A stretch of 14,070 bases of DNA from the NCBI GenBank assembly GCA_050115935.1, contig JASFPO010000052.1, positions 1-14,070 on the forward strand, given 5' to 3'. The position numbers were made by a program, and so were the translations under genes. This DNA is from GCA-020344715 sp050115935. Its GTDB lineage: Archaea > Thermoproteota > Bathyarchaeia > Bathyarchaeales > Bathyarchaeaceae. The notes under the pieces were generated by a model. That model saw only the letters and a list, made by a program, of their open reading frames with translations. It was not told the origin of the DNA and did no database searches. Shown here piece by piece: positions 1 through 6,859 of this stretch (position 1 is its first letter; every line of letters starts with the position of its first letter).

Positions 1-29
1 TTCCGCAAACTTTCCAACTGGTGAGCTGT

Positions 30-1034
30 ATGCCGAAACCCAAAGTTTACGTTACTCGGGAGATTCCGGAAAGAGGTCTAAAAGTGATAAAGGAACGTTT
101 TGATGCTGAGGTTTGGCCTGAGTATGCTCCACCACCGAAAGAAGTGATAATAGAGAAGGTTAGGGATGTTGACGCCCTTGCCTCTCTCCTGTCTGACAAG
201 ATAAATGCAGATGTTTTTGATGCAGCACCGAAACTGAGAATTGTTTCTCAGTTGGCTGTTGGCTTCGACAACATAGATGTGAAGGAGGCTACAAAAAGAG
301 GCATATATGTAACAAACACACCTGGGGTGTTGACTGAGACTACAGCAGACTTTGCATGGGCCTTGCTAATGACTGTTGCGAGACGCGTTGTTGAAGCAGA
401 CAAATACGTTCATAATGGACAATGGAAGGTTGGCTGGCATCCCAGTATGCTATCAGGCAGGGACATTTACGGAGCCACAATAGGAGTCGCTGGAGCTGGA
501 AGAATAGGTTCAGCAGTAGCGAGAAGAGCGAAAGGCTTCAACATGAAGATTCTATTCTACGATGTTATTCCACGACCTAAATTGGAAAAAGATCTTGGCG
601 CAAAACGTGTAGATTTAGATAGCCTTTTGAGAGAATCAGATTTCGTCAGCGTTCACGTCCCACTAATGAAGGAAACTCATCATCTGATAAATGAAGACAG
701 GCTCAAACTAATGAAGAAGACAGCCTATCTGATAAACAATTCCAGAGGACCGGTTGTAGATGAAAAGGCCCTATACAAAGCGCTAAAGGAAGGATGGATA
801 GCGGGCGCCGGTCTCGATGTCTTTGAGCAAGAACCAACAGCTAGAGACAATCCACTTCTTACACTTCAGAATGTAGTAGTTGCTCCACACATATCAAGTG
901 CAAGTCTTGAGACTCGTTCAAAGATGGCTGAAATGGTTGCAGAAAACCTCACGTCCTTCTTCGAAGGCACAACACCACCCAACTTGGTCAATCCGGAAGT
1001 TTCGAAAGTGCGACCACCGTCCAGACTACTCTGA
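30..1034 (+). CDS. gyaR: Glyoxylate/hydroxypyruvate reductase (D-2-hydroxyacid dehydrogenase family)
   Basis: NAD(P)H-dependent reductase expected to turn glyoxylate into glycolate (or hydroxypyruvate into D-glycerate) in the cytoplasm. It reads like Pyrococcus glyoxylate reductase along its whole length (334 residues, the usual size). Seen: substrate-domain motif AVGFDNIDV near residue 76, dinucleotide motif GAGRIG (155-160), and the family catalytic triad Arg239 (NNSRGPVVDE), Glu268 (DVFEQEP) and His287 (APHISSAS). The frame is open from GTG at 21, but I prefer ATG at 30. GGTGAG at 20-25 is a good archaeal ribosome binding site four bases before that ATG, and the product then begins MPKPKVYVTR like its relatives. 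The 3' end lies 78 bases before the aminotransferase start. The exact substrate (glyoxylate, hydroxypyruvate or phosphoglycerate) is not settled by sequence. It lacks an ACT domain, which argues against a classical SerA. Confidence 0.9.
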   Translation: MPKPKVYVTREIPERGLKVIKERFDAEVWPEYAPPPKEVIIEKVRDVDALASLLSDKINADVFDAAPKLRIVSQLAVGFDNIDVKEATKRGIYVTNTPGVLTETTADFAWALLMTVARRVVEADKYVHNGQWKVGWHPSMLSGRDIYGATIGVAGAGRIGSAVARRAKGFNMKILFYDVIPRPKLEKDLGAKRVDLDSLLRESDFVSVHVPLMKETHHLINEDRLKLMKKTAYLINNSRGPVVDEKALYKALKEGWIAGAGLDVFEQEPTARDNPLLTLQNVVVAPHISSASLETRSKMAEMVAENLTSFFEGTTPPNLVNPEVSKVRPPSRLL

Positions 1035-1058
1035 ATCCTTAAAGATCGAATGCAACCG

Positions 1059-1066
1059 TTAAATAC
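1059..1066 (+). promoter_or_regulatory. TATA-like box before the aminotransferase
   Basis: TTAAATAC lies 47 bases before the preferred ATG at 1113. Allowing 25-30 bases from box to start site, transcription would begin near 1090, leaving a short leader that contains GGTGAT (1104-1109). This supports ATG 1113 over ATG 1050, which lies upstream of the box. Assigned by pattern only. Confidence 0.35.
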
Positions 1067-1112
1067 TGCGTCCATTCTAACTCTATCACTTCCATTGAAA
1101 ATTGGTGATTTG

Positions 1113-2285
1113 ATGAACTCTGTGTTTGCGAAAAGGATGGAAACTTTGGGAACAGAAACGGCTTTCGAAGTGCTTGCAAAGGCGAAGGCGCTTGAAAAGC
1201 AGGGAAGAGACATAGTACATCTGGAAATTGGCGAACCGGACTTCGACACACCTGCAAACATTAAGGAGGCTGCGGTGAAGGCTCTCCATGCAGGTTACAC
1301 CCATTATGTTCCGGCTGCAGGAATTCAAGAACTGAGGGAAACAATTGCTGAATATACTTCAGAAACTAGAAATGTAGATGTTGATCCGGAAGAGGTCGTC
1401 GTGACGCCCGGCGCCAAACCAATAATGTTCTTCGGCATATTAGCATTGGTTAACCCCGGCGAAGAGGTTCTGAATCTAAACCCGGGCTTTCCAATCTATG
1501 AATCTGTGATAAACTTTGTTGGAGCGAAGCAGATACTGATACCCCTCAAGGAAGAGAACGATTTCAGATTTGACCCAGAGTATGTTAAGAAAAAGATAAC
1601 AAAAAAGACTAAGATCATTGTTCTGAATTCGCCAGAAAACCCGACTGGAGGCGTTCTAACAAGGGAAGACTTGAAAGTTGTGGCCGACTGTTTAGCAGAC
1701 AGAGACGACGTTTTTGTGATATCCGACGAGGTTTACAGCCGAATGCTCTACGAGGGTGAGCATGAAAGTATAATTTCTCTTCCCGGAATGAAGAAGAAGA
1801 CGATTCTACTGGATGGCTTTTCGAAGACATACGCCATGACCGGCTGGAGACTCGGATACGGTGTGATGCGAAAAGACATAGCGCAGAAAATGACCCAGCT
1901 AATGATCAACTCGAACTCTTGCACTTGCGCCTTCGTTCAGATGGCAGGCATCGAAGCCCTAAAAGGTCCACAGGACGAAGCGGAAAAGATGGTTGCCGAA
2001 TTCAAAAAGAGACGAGAAGTCATAGTCTCAGGCCTAAACAACATCAAAGGCATAACCTGCAGAAAACCGCGTGGAGCCTTCTATGTGTTTCCAAACATAA
2101 CCAGAACAGGGATGGATTGTCGCAAACTTTCAGATTACCTGCTCAACAAGGCTGGCGTGGCAGTTCTGTCAGGAACAGCCTTTGGACAATACGGTGAAGG
2201 CTATCTGCGCTTATCCTTCGCCAACTCCGTCGAGAACATTAACAAGGCCTTAGAACGCATGTCTAAAGCACTTGAAAATCCATAA
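1113..2285 (+). CDS. Class I pyridoxal-phosphate aminotransferase (aspartate aminotransferase-like)
   Basis: Fold-type I PLP enzyme moving an amino group between an amino acid and a 2-oxoacid in the cytoplasm; 390 residues, normal for the family. Seen: EIGEPDFDTP near residue 38, cofactor Asn176 in NSPENPTGG, Asp205 and Tyr208 in SDEVYS, Schiff-base Lys238 in DGFSKTYAMTGWRLGYG, Arg246, and the substrate-carboxylate Arg366 in YLRLSFANS. The frame is open back to ATG 1050, but ATG 1113 is better: GGTGAT lies at 1104-1109, just before it, and family members begin near this point. A TATA-like TTAAATAC at 1059-1066 would start transcription about 20 bases before ATG 1113. It follows the glyoxylate reductase on the same strand, so a role in glyoxylate/glycine or hydroxypyruvate/serine exchange is possible. 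The specificity (aspartate, alanine-glyoxylate or aromatic) cannot be read from these motifs. Confidence 0.9.
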   Translation: MNSVFAKRMETLGTETAFEVLAKAKALEKQGRDIVHLEIGEPDFDTPANIKEAAVKALHAGYTHYVPAAGIQELRETIAEYTSETRNVDVDPEEVVVTPGAKPIMFFGILALVNPGEEVLNLNPGFPIYESVINFVGAKQILIPLKEENDFRFDPEYVKKKITKKTKIIVLNSPENPTGGVLTREDLKVVADCLADRDDVFVISDEVYSRMLYEGEHESIISLPGMKKKTILLDGFSKTYAMTGWRLGYGVMRKDIAQKMTQLMINSNSCTCAFVQMAGIEALKGPQDEAEKMVAEFKKRREVIVSGLNNIKGITCRKPRGAFYVFPNITRTGMDCRKLSDYLLNKAGVAVLSGTAFGQYGEGYLRLSFANSVENINKALERMSKALENP

Positions 2286-2355
2286 TCTCTCACAATGTGT
2301 TGGAACCAAAGATAATTCAAGCCAACTCATTGGATACCCAAAAAACATTGTAAGG

Positions 2356-2364
2356 CTTTTTATA
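2356..2364 (+). promoter_or_regulatory. TATA box for the MoaD/SAMP-like gene
   Basis: CTTTTTATA resembles the archaeal box consensus and sits about 45 bases before the GTG start at 2406. The start site would fall near 2387, just ahead of the GAGG ribosome binding site at 2395-2398. The spacing of all three signals is coherent. Confidence 0.45.
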
Positions 2365-2405
2365 GCGGTGCTACGAAAAAGACATCTACACATTGAGGAA
2401 TAGAA

Positions 2406-2696
2406 GTGGCTATCAACGTAAACGTTAGGCTCATGGGAGTCTTCAGAGCTTTATCTCGAAAAAGCAGTGTCTCTCTGAAATTGGAAGAACCAACTGTGCA
2501 CGAAATTGTAGAGAAGATCGCTGAGCTTTTCTCTTCAGACTCCAGACGAATGCTCATTGACCCCGAACTGAACGATCCTCGCCCAAATGCGCTTATTCTT
2601 GTAAATGGGAAAGAAATCAGTGTTTTGAAAGGATTGGAAACAAAAATCAGAGAAGGCGACCAGATAATTCTCATTCCTGTGTCACATGGCGGCTAA
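2406..2696 (+). CDS. MoaD/ThiS-family ubiquitin-like protein (SAMP-like)
   Basis: Small beta-grasp protein of 96 residues ending in VSHGG. The terminal Gly-Gly is the site that an E1-like enzyme (MoeB/UbaA) adenylates. The protein can then carry sulfur as a thiocarboxylate for molybdopterin or tRNA thiolation, or be attached to lysines as a small archaeal modifier (SAMP). Seen: N-terminal strand INVNVRLMGVFRAL, TVHEIVEKIAELF helix, ALILVNGKEI strand, GLETKIREGDQIILIPVSHGG end, all typical of the family. The start is GTG with GAGG seven bases before it and a TATA-like box upstream. No moaE, moeB or E1-like gene is in the window, so molybdopterin synthesis and protein modification cannot be told apart. 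The M20 peptidase follows after 47 bases but has its own promoter-like signal. Confidence 0.85.
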   Translation: MAINVNVRLMGVFRALSRKSSVSLKLEEPTVHEIVEKIAELFSSDSRRMLIDPELNDPRPNALILVNGKEISVLKGLETKIREGDQIILIPVSHGG

Positions 2697-2710
2697 AGAC
2701 TTTTGCAAAA

Positions 2711-2720
2711 TTCATTAATA
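2711..2720 (+). promoter_or_regulatory. TATA-like box for a leaderless M20 transcript
   Basis: TTCATTAATA is centred about 28 bases before ATG 2744, so transcription would begin at or next to the start codon. No Shine-Dalgarno-like sequence lies before that ATG, which fits a leaderless mRNA as is common in archaea. Assigned by pattern only. Confidence 0.35.
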
Positions 2721-2743
2721 GTCCTCGTACAGAAAATAGCTTC

Positions 2744-4102
2744 ATGCAACTCAAAAAAGTTTACGCCTACATAGACACCAACCAGCAAGAGTTTGTCAAT
2801 GATCTTGTCCAACTTGTGAAGCAACCAAGCGTCTCTGCTAGAAATGAGGGAATTGAAGAGTGCGCAAAAATCGTAGAAGAGATGATGAAAAATGTTGGGC
2901 TCTCCACGCTGATGATTCCAGAAGCGCAAGGCAATCCCGTTGTGTACGGAGAAATCAAATCGAAATCTTCGAGAAAGACGCTTTTGTTCTACAACCATTA
3001 CGATGTTCAACCGCCTGAGCCTCTAGAAGAATGGATATGTGATCCGTACAGTGGCGAAATACGTGATGGAAAGATCTATGGTAGAGGAGTTTCTGACAAT
3101 AAGGGAAACCTTGTTTCCAGGTTGAAGGCTGTTCAGGCTTTCTTGGAAACTACTGGCGATGTTCCTGTTAACATAAAGTTTGTGGTTGAAGGTGAAGAAG
3201 AGATCGGCAGTCCACATTTGGCTCCAATCATTCAGAAGCATAAGAACCTTTTCTCGGCAGATGCGGCAATCTGGGAGTTTGGGGGAACCGACCGTAGGGG
3301 GCGACCAACGATATATCTAGGGTTGAAGGGTGTTCTTTCTGTTGAGTTGAGGGCGAGAGGGGCGGCTAGAGATGTACACTCTGCGAATGCTCCACTTGTA
3401 CCGAATCCTGCGTGGCATATGGTGTGGACTTTGAGCTGTTTGAAGAATGAGAAAGATGAGATTCTGATTCATGGCTTTTATGACGATGTTGAGCCTCCTT
3501 CCGCCGAAGAGATGAGATGCCTAGATGAGATTCCGTTCGAGGAAGAAGAGGAAAAGAAAGATCTAGGATTGACCGAGTTCCTACACAGTGTAACTGGATT
3601 AGAAGTTCTCAAAGCACTGCTATATAATCCTACATGTACGATCAACGGCTTTCTGACAGGATACACTGACATAGGATCAAAAACCGTTCTACCTAACAAA
3701 GCGATGGCAAAGCTTGACTTCCGTCTTGTTCCTCATCAGAAGCCTGAAGACATCCTCAAGAAACTCCGAGAACATCTGAAAAACCATGGTCTCAACGACA
3801 TTGAGGTGATTTCGCATGGCTCCACAGAACCTGTAAAAACACCGATTGACGATAGTTTTGTTCAGACTGTGATAACGACTTCAGAGAGGGTATATGGTAA
3901 ATCGGCTGTTGTGTATCCTACTAGCGCTGGGTCTGGACCTATGCATCTGTTTCGGAACTGGCTTGGCTATCCTGTGGTTTCGGTTGGCTGTGCACATGCT
4001 AGGTCTCGTGGTCATGCACCTAACGAGAACCTGACGGTGGAAGGATTCATTAAGGGAACGAAGTTTATGGCCACAATTATGTATGACTTTGGTGGTTCCT
4101 GA
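2744..4102 (+). CDS. M20 family metallopeptidase (dipeptidase / deacylase-like)
   Basis: Two-metal amidohydrolase of 452 residues, the length of M20 carnosinase/CNDP-like dipeptidases. It probably cleaves dipeptides or N-acylated amino acids in the cytoplasm, as there is no signal peptide. Seen: metal ligand His85 and Asp87 (YNHYDVQP), bridging Asp118 (GRGVSDNKG), catalytic and ligand Glu152/Glu153 (GEEEIGS), a likely ligand Asp173, lid-domain His212 (DVHSANAP) that reaches the partner active site in dimeric members, and the final ligand His424 (RGHAPNE). The dimerisation/lid domain lies between about 190 and 350. A Glu-rich stretch (EEEEEKKD, about 267-274) sits on the lid. The start is ATG without a ribosome binding site but with a TATA-like box about 28 bases upstream. 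The substrate cannot be named from sequence. A T-tract follows the stop. Confidence 0.9.
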   Translation: MQLKKVYAYIDTNQQEFVNDLVQLVKQPSVSARNEGIEECAKIVEEMMKNVGLSTLMIPEAQGNPVVYGEIKSKSSRKTLLFYNHYDVQPPEPLEEWICDPYSGEIRDGKIYGRGVSDNKGNLVSRLKAVQAFLETTGDVPVNIKFVVEGEEEIGSPHLAPIIQKHKNLFSADAAIWEFGGTDRRGRPTIYLGLKGVLSVELRARGAARDVHSANAPLVPNPAWHMVWTLSCLKNEKDEILIHGFYDDVEPPSAEEMRCLDEIPFEEEEEKKDLGLTEFLHSVTGLEVLKALLYNPTCTINGFLTGYTDIGSKTVLPNKAMAKLDFRLVPHQKPEDILKKLREHLKNHGLNDIEVISHGSTEPVKTPIDDSFVQTVITTSERVYGKSAVVYPTSAGSGPMHLFRNWLGYPVVSVGCAHARSRGHAPNENLTVEGFIKGTKFMATIMYDFGGS

Positions 4103-4118
4103 ACTTCTTTCGGTAGCC

Positions 4119-4125
4119 TTTTTTT
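4119..4125 (+). terminator. T-tract terminator after the M20 gene
   Basis: Seven T residues (with CC just before) lie 17 bases after the M20 stop codon. Archaeal RNA polymerase ends transcription at such T-runs without needing a hairpin. Confidence 0.4.
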
Positions 4126-4163
4126 GTGCTGTAGTTCTAGGTGCTATGTCCTATTAGCCTTGA

Positions 4164-4178
4164 ATGTGAAATTCACAT
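4164..4178. repeat. Perfect 15-base palindrome in a convergent intergenic gap
   Basis: ATGTGAA and TTCACAT are exact reverse complements around a single central A. It lies between the 3' ends of the plus-strand M20 gene and the minus-strand metzincin, with a T-tract terminator for each strand on either side (4119-4125 and 4203-4209). It could bind a dimeric protein or fold back in either read-through transcript. Function is not known. Confidence 0.55.
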
Positions 4179-4202
4179 GCGGGCTCCAAATGGCTGTTAT
4201 AT

Positions 4203-4209
4203 AAAAAAA
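4203..4209 (-). terminator. T-tract terminator after the metzincin gene
   Basis: The plus strand shows seven A residues, so the minus-strand transcript has seven U residues about 30 bases after its stop codon. Read on the plus strand, the adjoining TTATATAA looks like a TATA box, but the only following start (GTG 4220) lies too close to it and leads antisense into the metzincin gene. Confidence 0.4.
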
Positions 4210-4238
4210 GGGGAGATCTGTGCAACTGACGTTTGTGC

Positions 4239-6407
4239 TCAGGTTATTATTTGCACTGTTGTGTACCCTTCAAGTAGTGTATCCTTCACTTTACCTGAGA
4301 TCTCGAAAATCACTTCAGCAATTGAACCAATCTCTTCTGAGTAACCAATCGTTTCTAGCCACTCAATTACAGAGGTTCTGTCGAATTTTACCATCAAATC
4401 CCTGTTGCCATCCTCGTCATGATCTCCAATTTGGATCGGAGCATTAACATCTGCTGGAATTGTCTCGTTCAAGAAGATGAGATCGTCTTCGATATCGGCT
4501 ACATCATAGTCTTCTGGAAGTTCAATATAGCATGAAATCCATTCACCCTCACTTTGAAGATTTAGAGTCTCGGGCTCAATATCTATGGTTGCTGGAACAA
4601 CGGAATTCAGAATCACTGATCGCAGCTGTTTCTCAAGTTTCTCAGCTTCAACAACTGTGTAATAGGCGTCCACATAGAACATTTCATCGTATTGCTGGAG
4701 CACATGATTGATCTTCTCAGCCATTCTTTCAAACAATGTATCTATTACTGCTGAAAACTCTCTTTGACTGCATAGATATTCGTCCTGAACCAGTTCGTCG
4801 AGAAGGTCTAGGAGCTTCTTATCTACTATGGTTCGTCTCATGACATCTGTTCTCAGTTTGCTGAAAGAGTACGAGTATGGGTAGTACCCCATTACGTCAT
4901 GTATGAAGTCGCCCGCATATCTGTTCAACTGGAAGGTGTGTGGAAGTCCAAGGTTGTGACCAAGCTCATGGATCATTACGAGGCCTAGTCCGCTTTTAGG
5001 AGTCATGCCATCTGTTTGGAAATACCGATCTACGGACTTGAGAATCAACGATTGACCTCCGCCCCCCAGACCAGTAAACTCCTGTCCGGCAAACATCATA
5101 GACGCATCTTTGAGAAGAAACACGAAGCTGTTCACCACAAGTTCAGCCACAGTGAAGTCGAAATACATCTGGCGGACCATGTATAGGTAGAGGAACAAGT
5201 ATAAGCCGTCGATGTATGTCCAGCCGTCTTCTCTCGAAATTATGCAGCTTTCCAAGATTGAATTGATCATAGGGAAGTCCGAGAGGTTTTCAAATCTTAC
5301 TGAAACCTGGAAATCCAAGTAAGGTAGTAAGTTGTTGATGCTGTTTTCTACAATGCTTGTGTTGAGTATCCATGACATCCTTTCATTTGTGTAGTCATAT
5401 CGGGAAGCGTTGTTCAGAACGAGGATTTGAAGAGACAAGGAGTCGACTAATGGTGGGCCTTCTAGATACATGAAATAAGGCGAGAAGTCATTGGCCACTA
5501 TGTCGTCGATCCAGCCAGCTAGATACTGCGCAAAAGCCCATTTTCCTTCATCTGTGGTGACATCATGGGTTGCGAGAAACTCATCTAAGTCCTGGCAATA
5601 ATACTGGTGCTTTGGATCAGTTACCGACAATTCCCACCATATCCGTGCCCAAGTTAAATACCATTGAAAAGCAGAGGGATCCAAGAAGAACAACCTGTGG
5701 GTCGAAGAGAACCCAGGATATGGAAAACGTACGTTCGGATTGAGCGGATTGTCCCATTCAAGTCTCCAGAAGTCTCGTAAAGAACTGGCTTCCAGATCAA
5801 TATCCGTGATAGTGTACCAGTGTTCTATTGAATGATCTGGAGAGTCGAAATCGGTGAAATTCATGACGTAAAACGTGTAGCCTTGTTCATCTGATGGCAC
5901 AAAGGGATTATCTGCAAACCATTCCTCTACAACCGATGCATCAATAGCTCTCCCTGATTGATTGAGAAAGATCGACATTCGGGTTCCAGTATCTCTTTGT
6001 ATCTCAAGAGCTGTTTCGTTCAGTCGGGAAGTCCAACTGTCCTCTATTGAGTTCTGTAAGATGAACGACTTGAGAAGCTGGCTATATGAATGGTCTGCAA
6101 AGAGATATTGAAGGTCGAATGCATACGAAAGTACAGCATCCGAGTAATAAAGCTCATAGTACTTCTCAATTTCCAAATCAACTGCCTCGGTATCCACCAC
6201 TTCTTCATCATACCCTATGAACACGACGTTAACGTTGACTATGCGAGAGAGACTTTGATTCTGAAAGCTACTAATCTCATCCGCTTCTGCTGATGATTCA
6301 AGCTCCGCCCTGACTGGTCGAATCCTCGCTGGGCTAGGACCTAGTGCCAATGTAAACATACTTATCAGAAGCACAGCTAACTTTATCTTCGATAGGCACA
6401 CGCGCAT
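4239..6407 (-). CDS. Secreted metzincin-type zinc metalloprotease, large, unassigned family
   Basis: Predicted exported protein of 722 residues. It starts with a signal peptide: MRVCLSKIK, then a hydrophobic stretch (LAVLLISMFTLAL) and a likely cleavage near residue 34. Seen: HELGHNLGLPH at 480-490, the full HExxHxxGxxH motif (zinc ligands His480, His484, His490; catalytic Glu481), followed 16 residues later by Met506 in DVMGYY, which fits a metzincin Met-turn. The roughly 440 residues before the zinc site, rich in Tyr, Trp and Asp (for example YVMNFTDFDSPDHS), are unknown to me. Residues 603-722 form a separate domain opening PATIDIEPETLNLQ and containing GDHDEDGNRDLMVKFD, which resembles a Ca-binding loop. 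No C-terminal membrane anchor is visible. GGGAGGAAGG precedes the ATG. It lacks the Cys after the last His that is typical of archaemetzincin. It is probably an extracellular protease; the target is unknown. Confidence 0.75.
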   Translation of the reverse strand: MRVCLSKIKLAVLLISMFTLALGPSPARIRPVRAELESSAEADEISSFQNQSLSRIVNVNVVFIGYDEEVVDTEAVDLEIEKYYELYYSDAVLSYAFDLQYLFADHSYSQLLKSFILQNSIEDSWTSRLNETALEIQRDTGTRMSIFLNQSGRAIDASVVEEWFADNPFVPSDEQGYTFYVMNFTDFDSPDHSIEHWYTITDIDLEASSLRDFWRLEWDNPLNPNVRFPYPGFSSTHRLFFLDPSAFQWYLTWARIWWELSVTDPKHQYYCQDLDEFLATHDVTTDEGKWAFAQYLAGWIDDIVANDFSPYFMYLEGPPLVDSLSLQILVLNNASRYDYTNERMSWILNTSIVENSINNLLPYLDFQVSVRFENLSDFPMINSILESCIISREDGWTYIDGLYLFLYLYMVRQMYFDFTVAELVVNSFVFLLKDASMMFAGQEFTGLGGGGQSLILKSVDRYFQTDGMTPKSGLGLVMIHELGHNLGLPHTFQLNRYAGDFIHDVMGYYPYSYSFSKLRTDVMRRTIVDKKLLDLLDELVQDEYLCSQREFSAVIDTLFERMAEKINHVLQQYDEMFYVDAYYTVVEAEKLEKQLRSVILNSVVPATIDIEPETLNLQSEGEWISCYIELPEDYDVADIEDDLIFLNETIPADVNAPIQIGDHDEDGNRDLMVKFDRTSVIEWLETIGYSEEIGSIAEVIFEISGKVKDTLLEGYTTVQIIT

Positions 6408-6441
6408 TTTCCTTCCTCCCTTCAGCTATTGGTATATTTAG

Positions 6442-6512
6442 ACAGCCCCACCTCGGCTGTAAAAGAGGCGCTCTGAGCGCTTAGATCATACTGAATTCTC
6501 AGTACAACTGAG
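6442..6512. repeat. Three perfect inverted repeats in tandem
   Basis: ACAGCC and GGCTGT pair across 7 bases (6442-6460); GCGCTC and GAGCGC pair around one T (6468-6480); CTCAGT and ACTGAG pair across ACA (6498-6512). All have perfect six-base arms and they sit within 71 bases, 35 to 105 bases before the metzincin ATG. They could be operator sites or a structured leader of the metzincin mRNA. The three arm sequences differ, so they are not copies of one site. Confidence 0.5.
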
Positions 6513-6807
6513 TTTTGTTATAGCGAGTTACTAATAAGCCTTTTGGGGGGGGAATGAAATCACAAACATTTTCACAAAATACTCACACTTTCTTTGCGGA
6601 AGCGACAACAGCAACGATTCACTCTCAGTCTGCAAGAACCAGATTCAACCGTAGCTGAAACCGGAGAAAGACTAGGGATAAACCTTGACTTACAACATTA
6701 GAACCGCTGAGCATATTGAACCTTCATGAGCTTCTCCGACTATACGTGAATCCCAATTCTGAAACTGTCCGATACTAATCTTACTTCTAGTGGATGCTGT
6801 GCAGAGC

Positions 6808-6816
6808 ACATATATT
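6808..6816 (+). promoter_or_regulatory. TATA box for the RIO2 gene
   Basis: ACATATATT is centred about 48 bases before the GTG start. Transcription would begin near 6840, followed by the ribosome binding site CAGGAGAT (6847-6854) and GTG at 6860. The order and spacing are coherent. Confidence 0.45.
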
Positions 6817-6859
6817 GCTTCGTATCCGTAGGACATGTAATTAAAACAGGAGATTTCTC

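Larger units (their letters stand above)
6408..6859. other. Divergent intergenic region with an inverted-repeat cluster
   Basis: This 452-base gap separates the divergent metzincin and RIO2 genes. Next to the metzincin start are GGGAGGAAGG (read on the minus strand, 6411-6420) and a TATA-like TAAATATACC (minus strand, 6431-6440). That box would place the start site at about 6409, on top of the ribosome binding site, so it may not be the one used. Three perfect inverted repeats follow (6442-6512), then a run of eight G (6545-6552). The RIO2 promoter is at 6808-6816. A 34-codon ORF (6554-6658) follows the G-run but shows no recognisable features. The stretch from 6660 to 6800 holds nothing I can support; I looked for tRNA T-loops and C/D boxes and saw none. 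Confidence 0.5.

Noticed and set aside
866..1328. Several minus-strand ORFs across the 3' end of the reductase and the 5' end of the aminotransferase
   Set aside because: They are antisense to two well-supported genes and have no recognisable domains.
4220..4447. 75-codon plus-strand ORF with GGGGAGAT before a GTG and a hydrophobic N-terminus
   Set aside because: It is antisense to the 3' end of the metzincin gene, its codon use is unlike a real gene, and the TATA-like sequence is so close that transcription would start after the GTG.
6554..6658. 34-codon ORF (MKSQTFSQNTHTFF...) right after a run of eight G, with a TATA-like TTGTTATAG at 6515-6523
   Set aside because: The signals are in a believable order, but the peptide is short, of no recognisable type, and the G-run may be chance or a homopolymer error. 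Not enough to call a gene.
6601..6720. Possible tRNA or small RNA suggested by GATTCAACC and CTGA motifs
   Set aside because: No T-loop with matching stems and no paired C and D boxes could be found on either strand.
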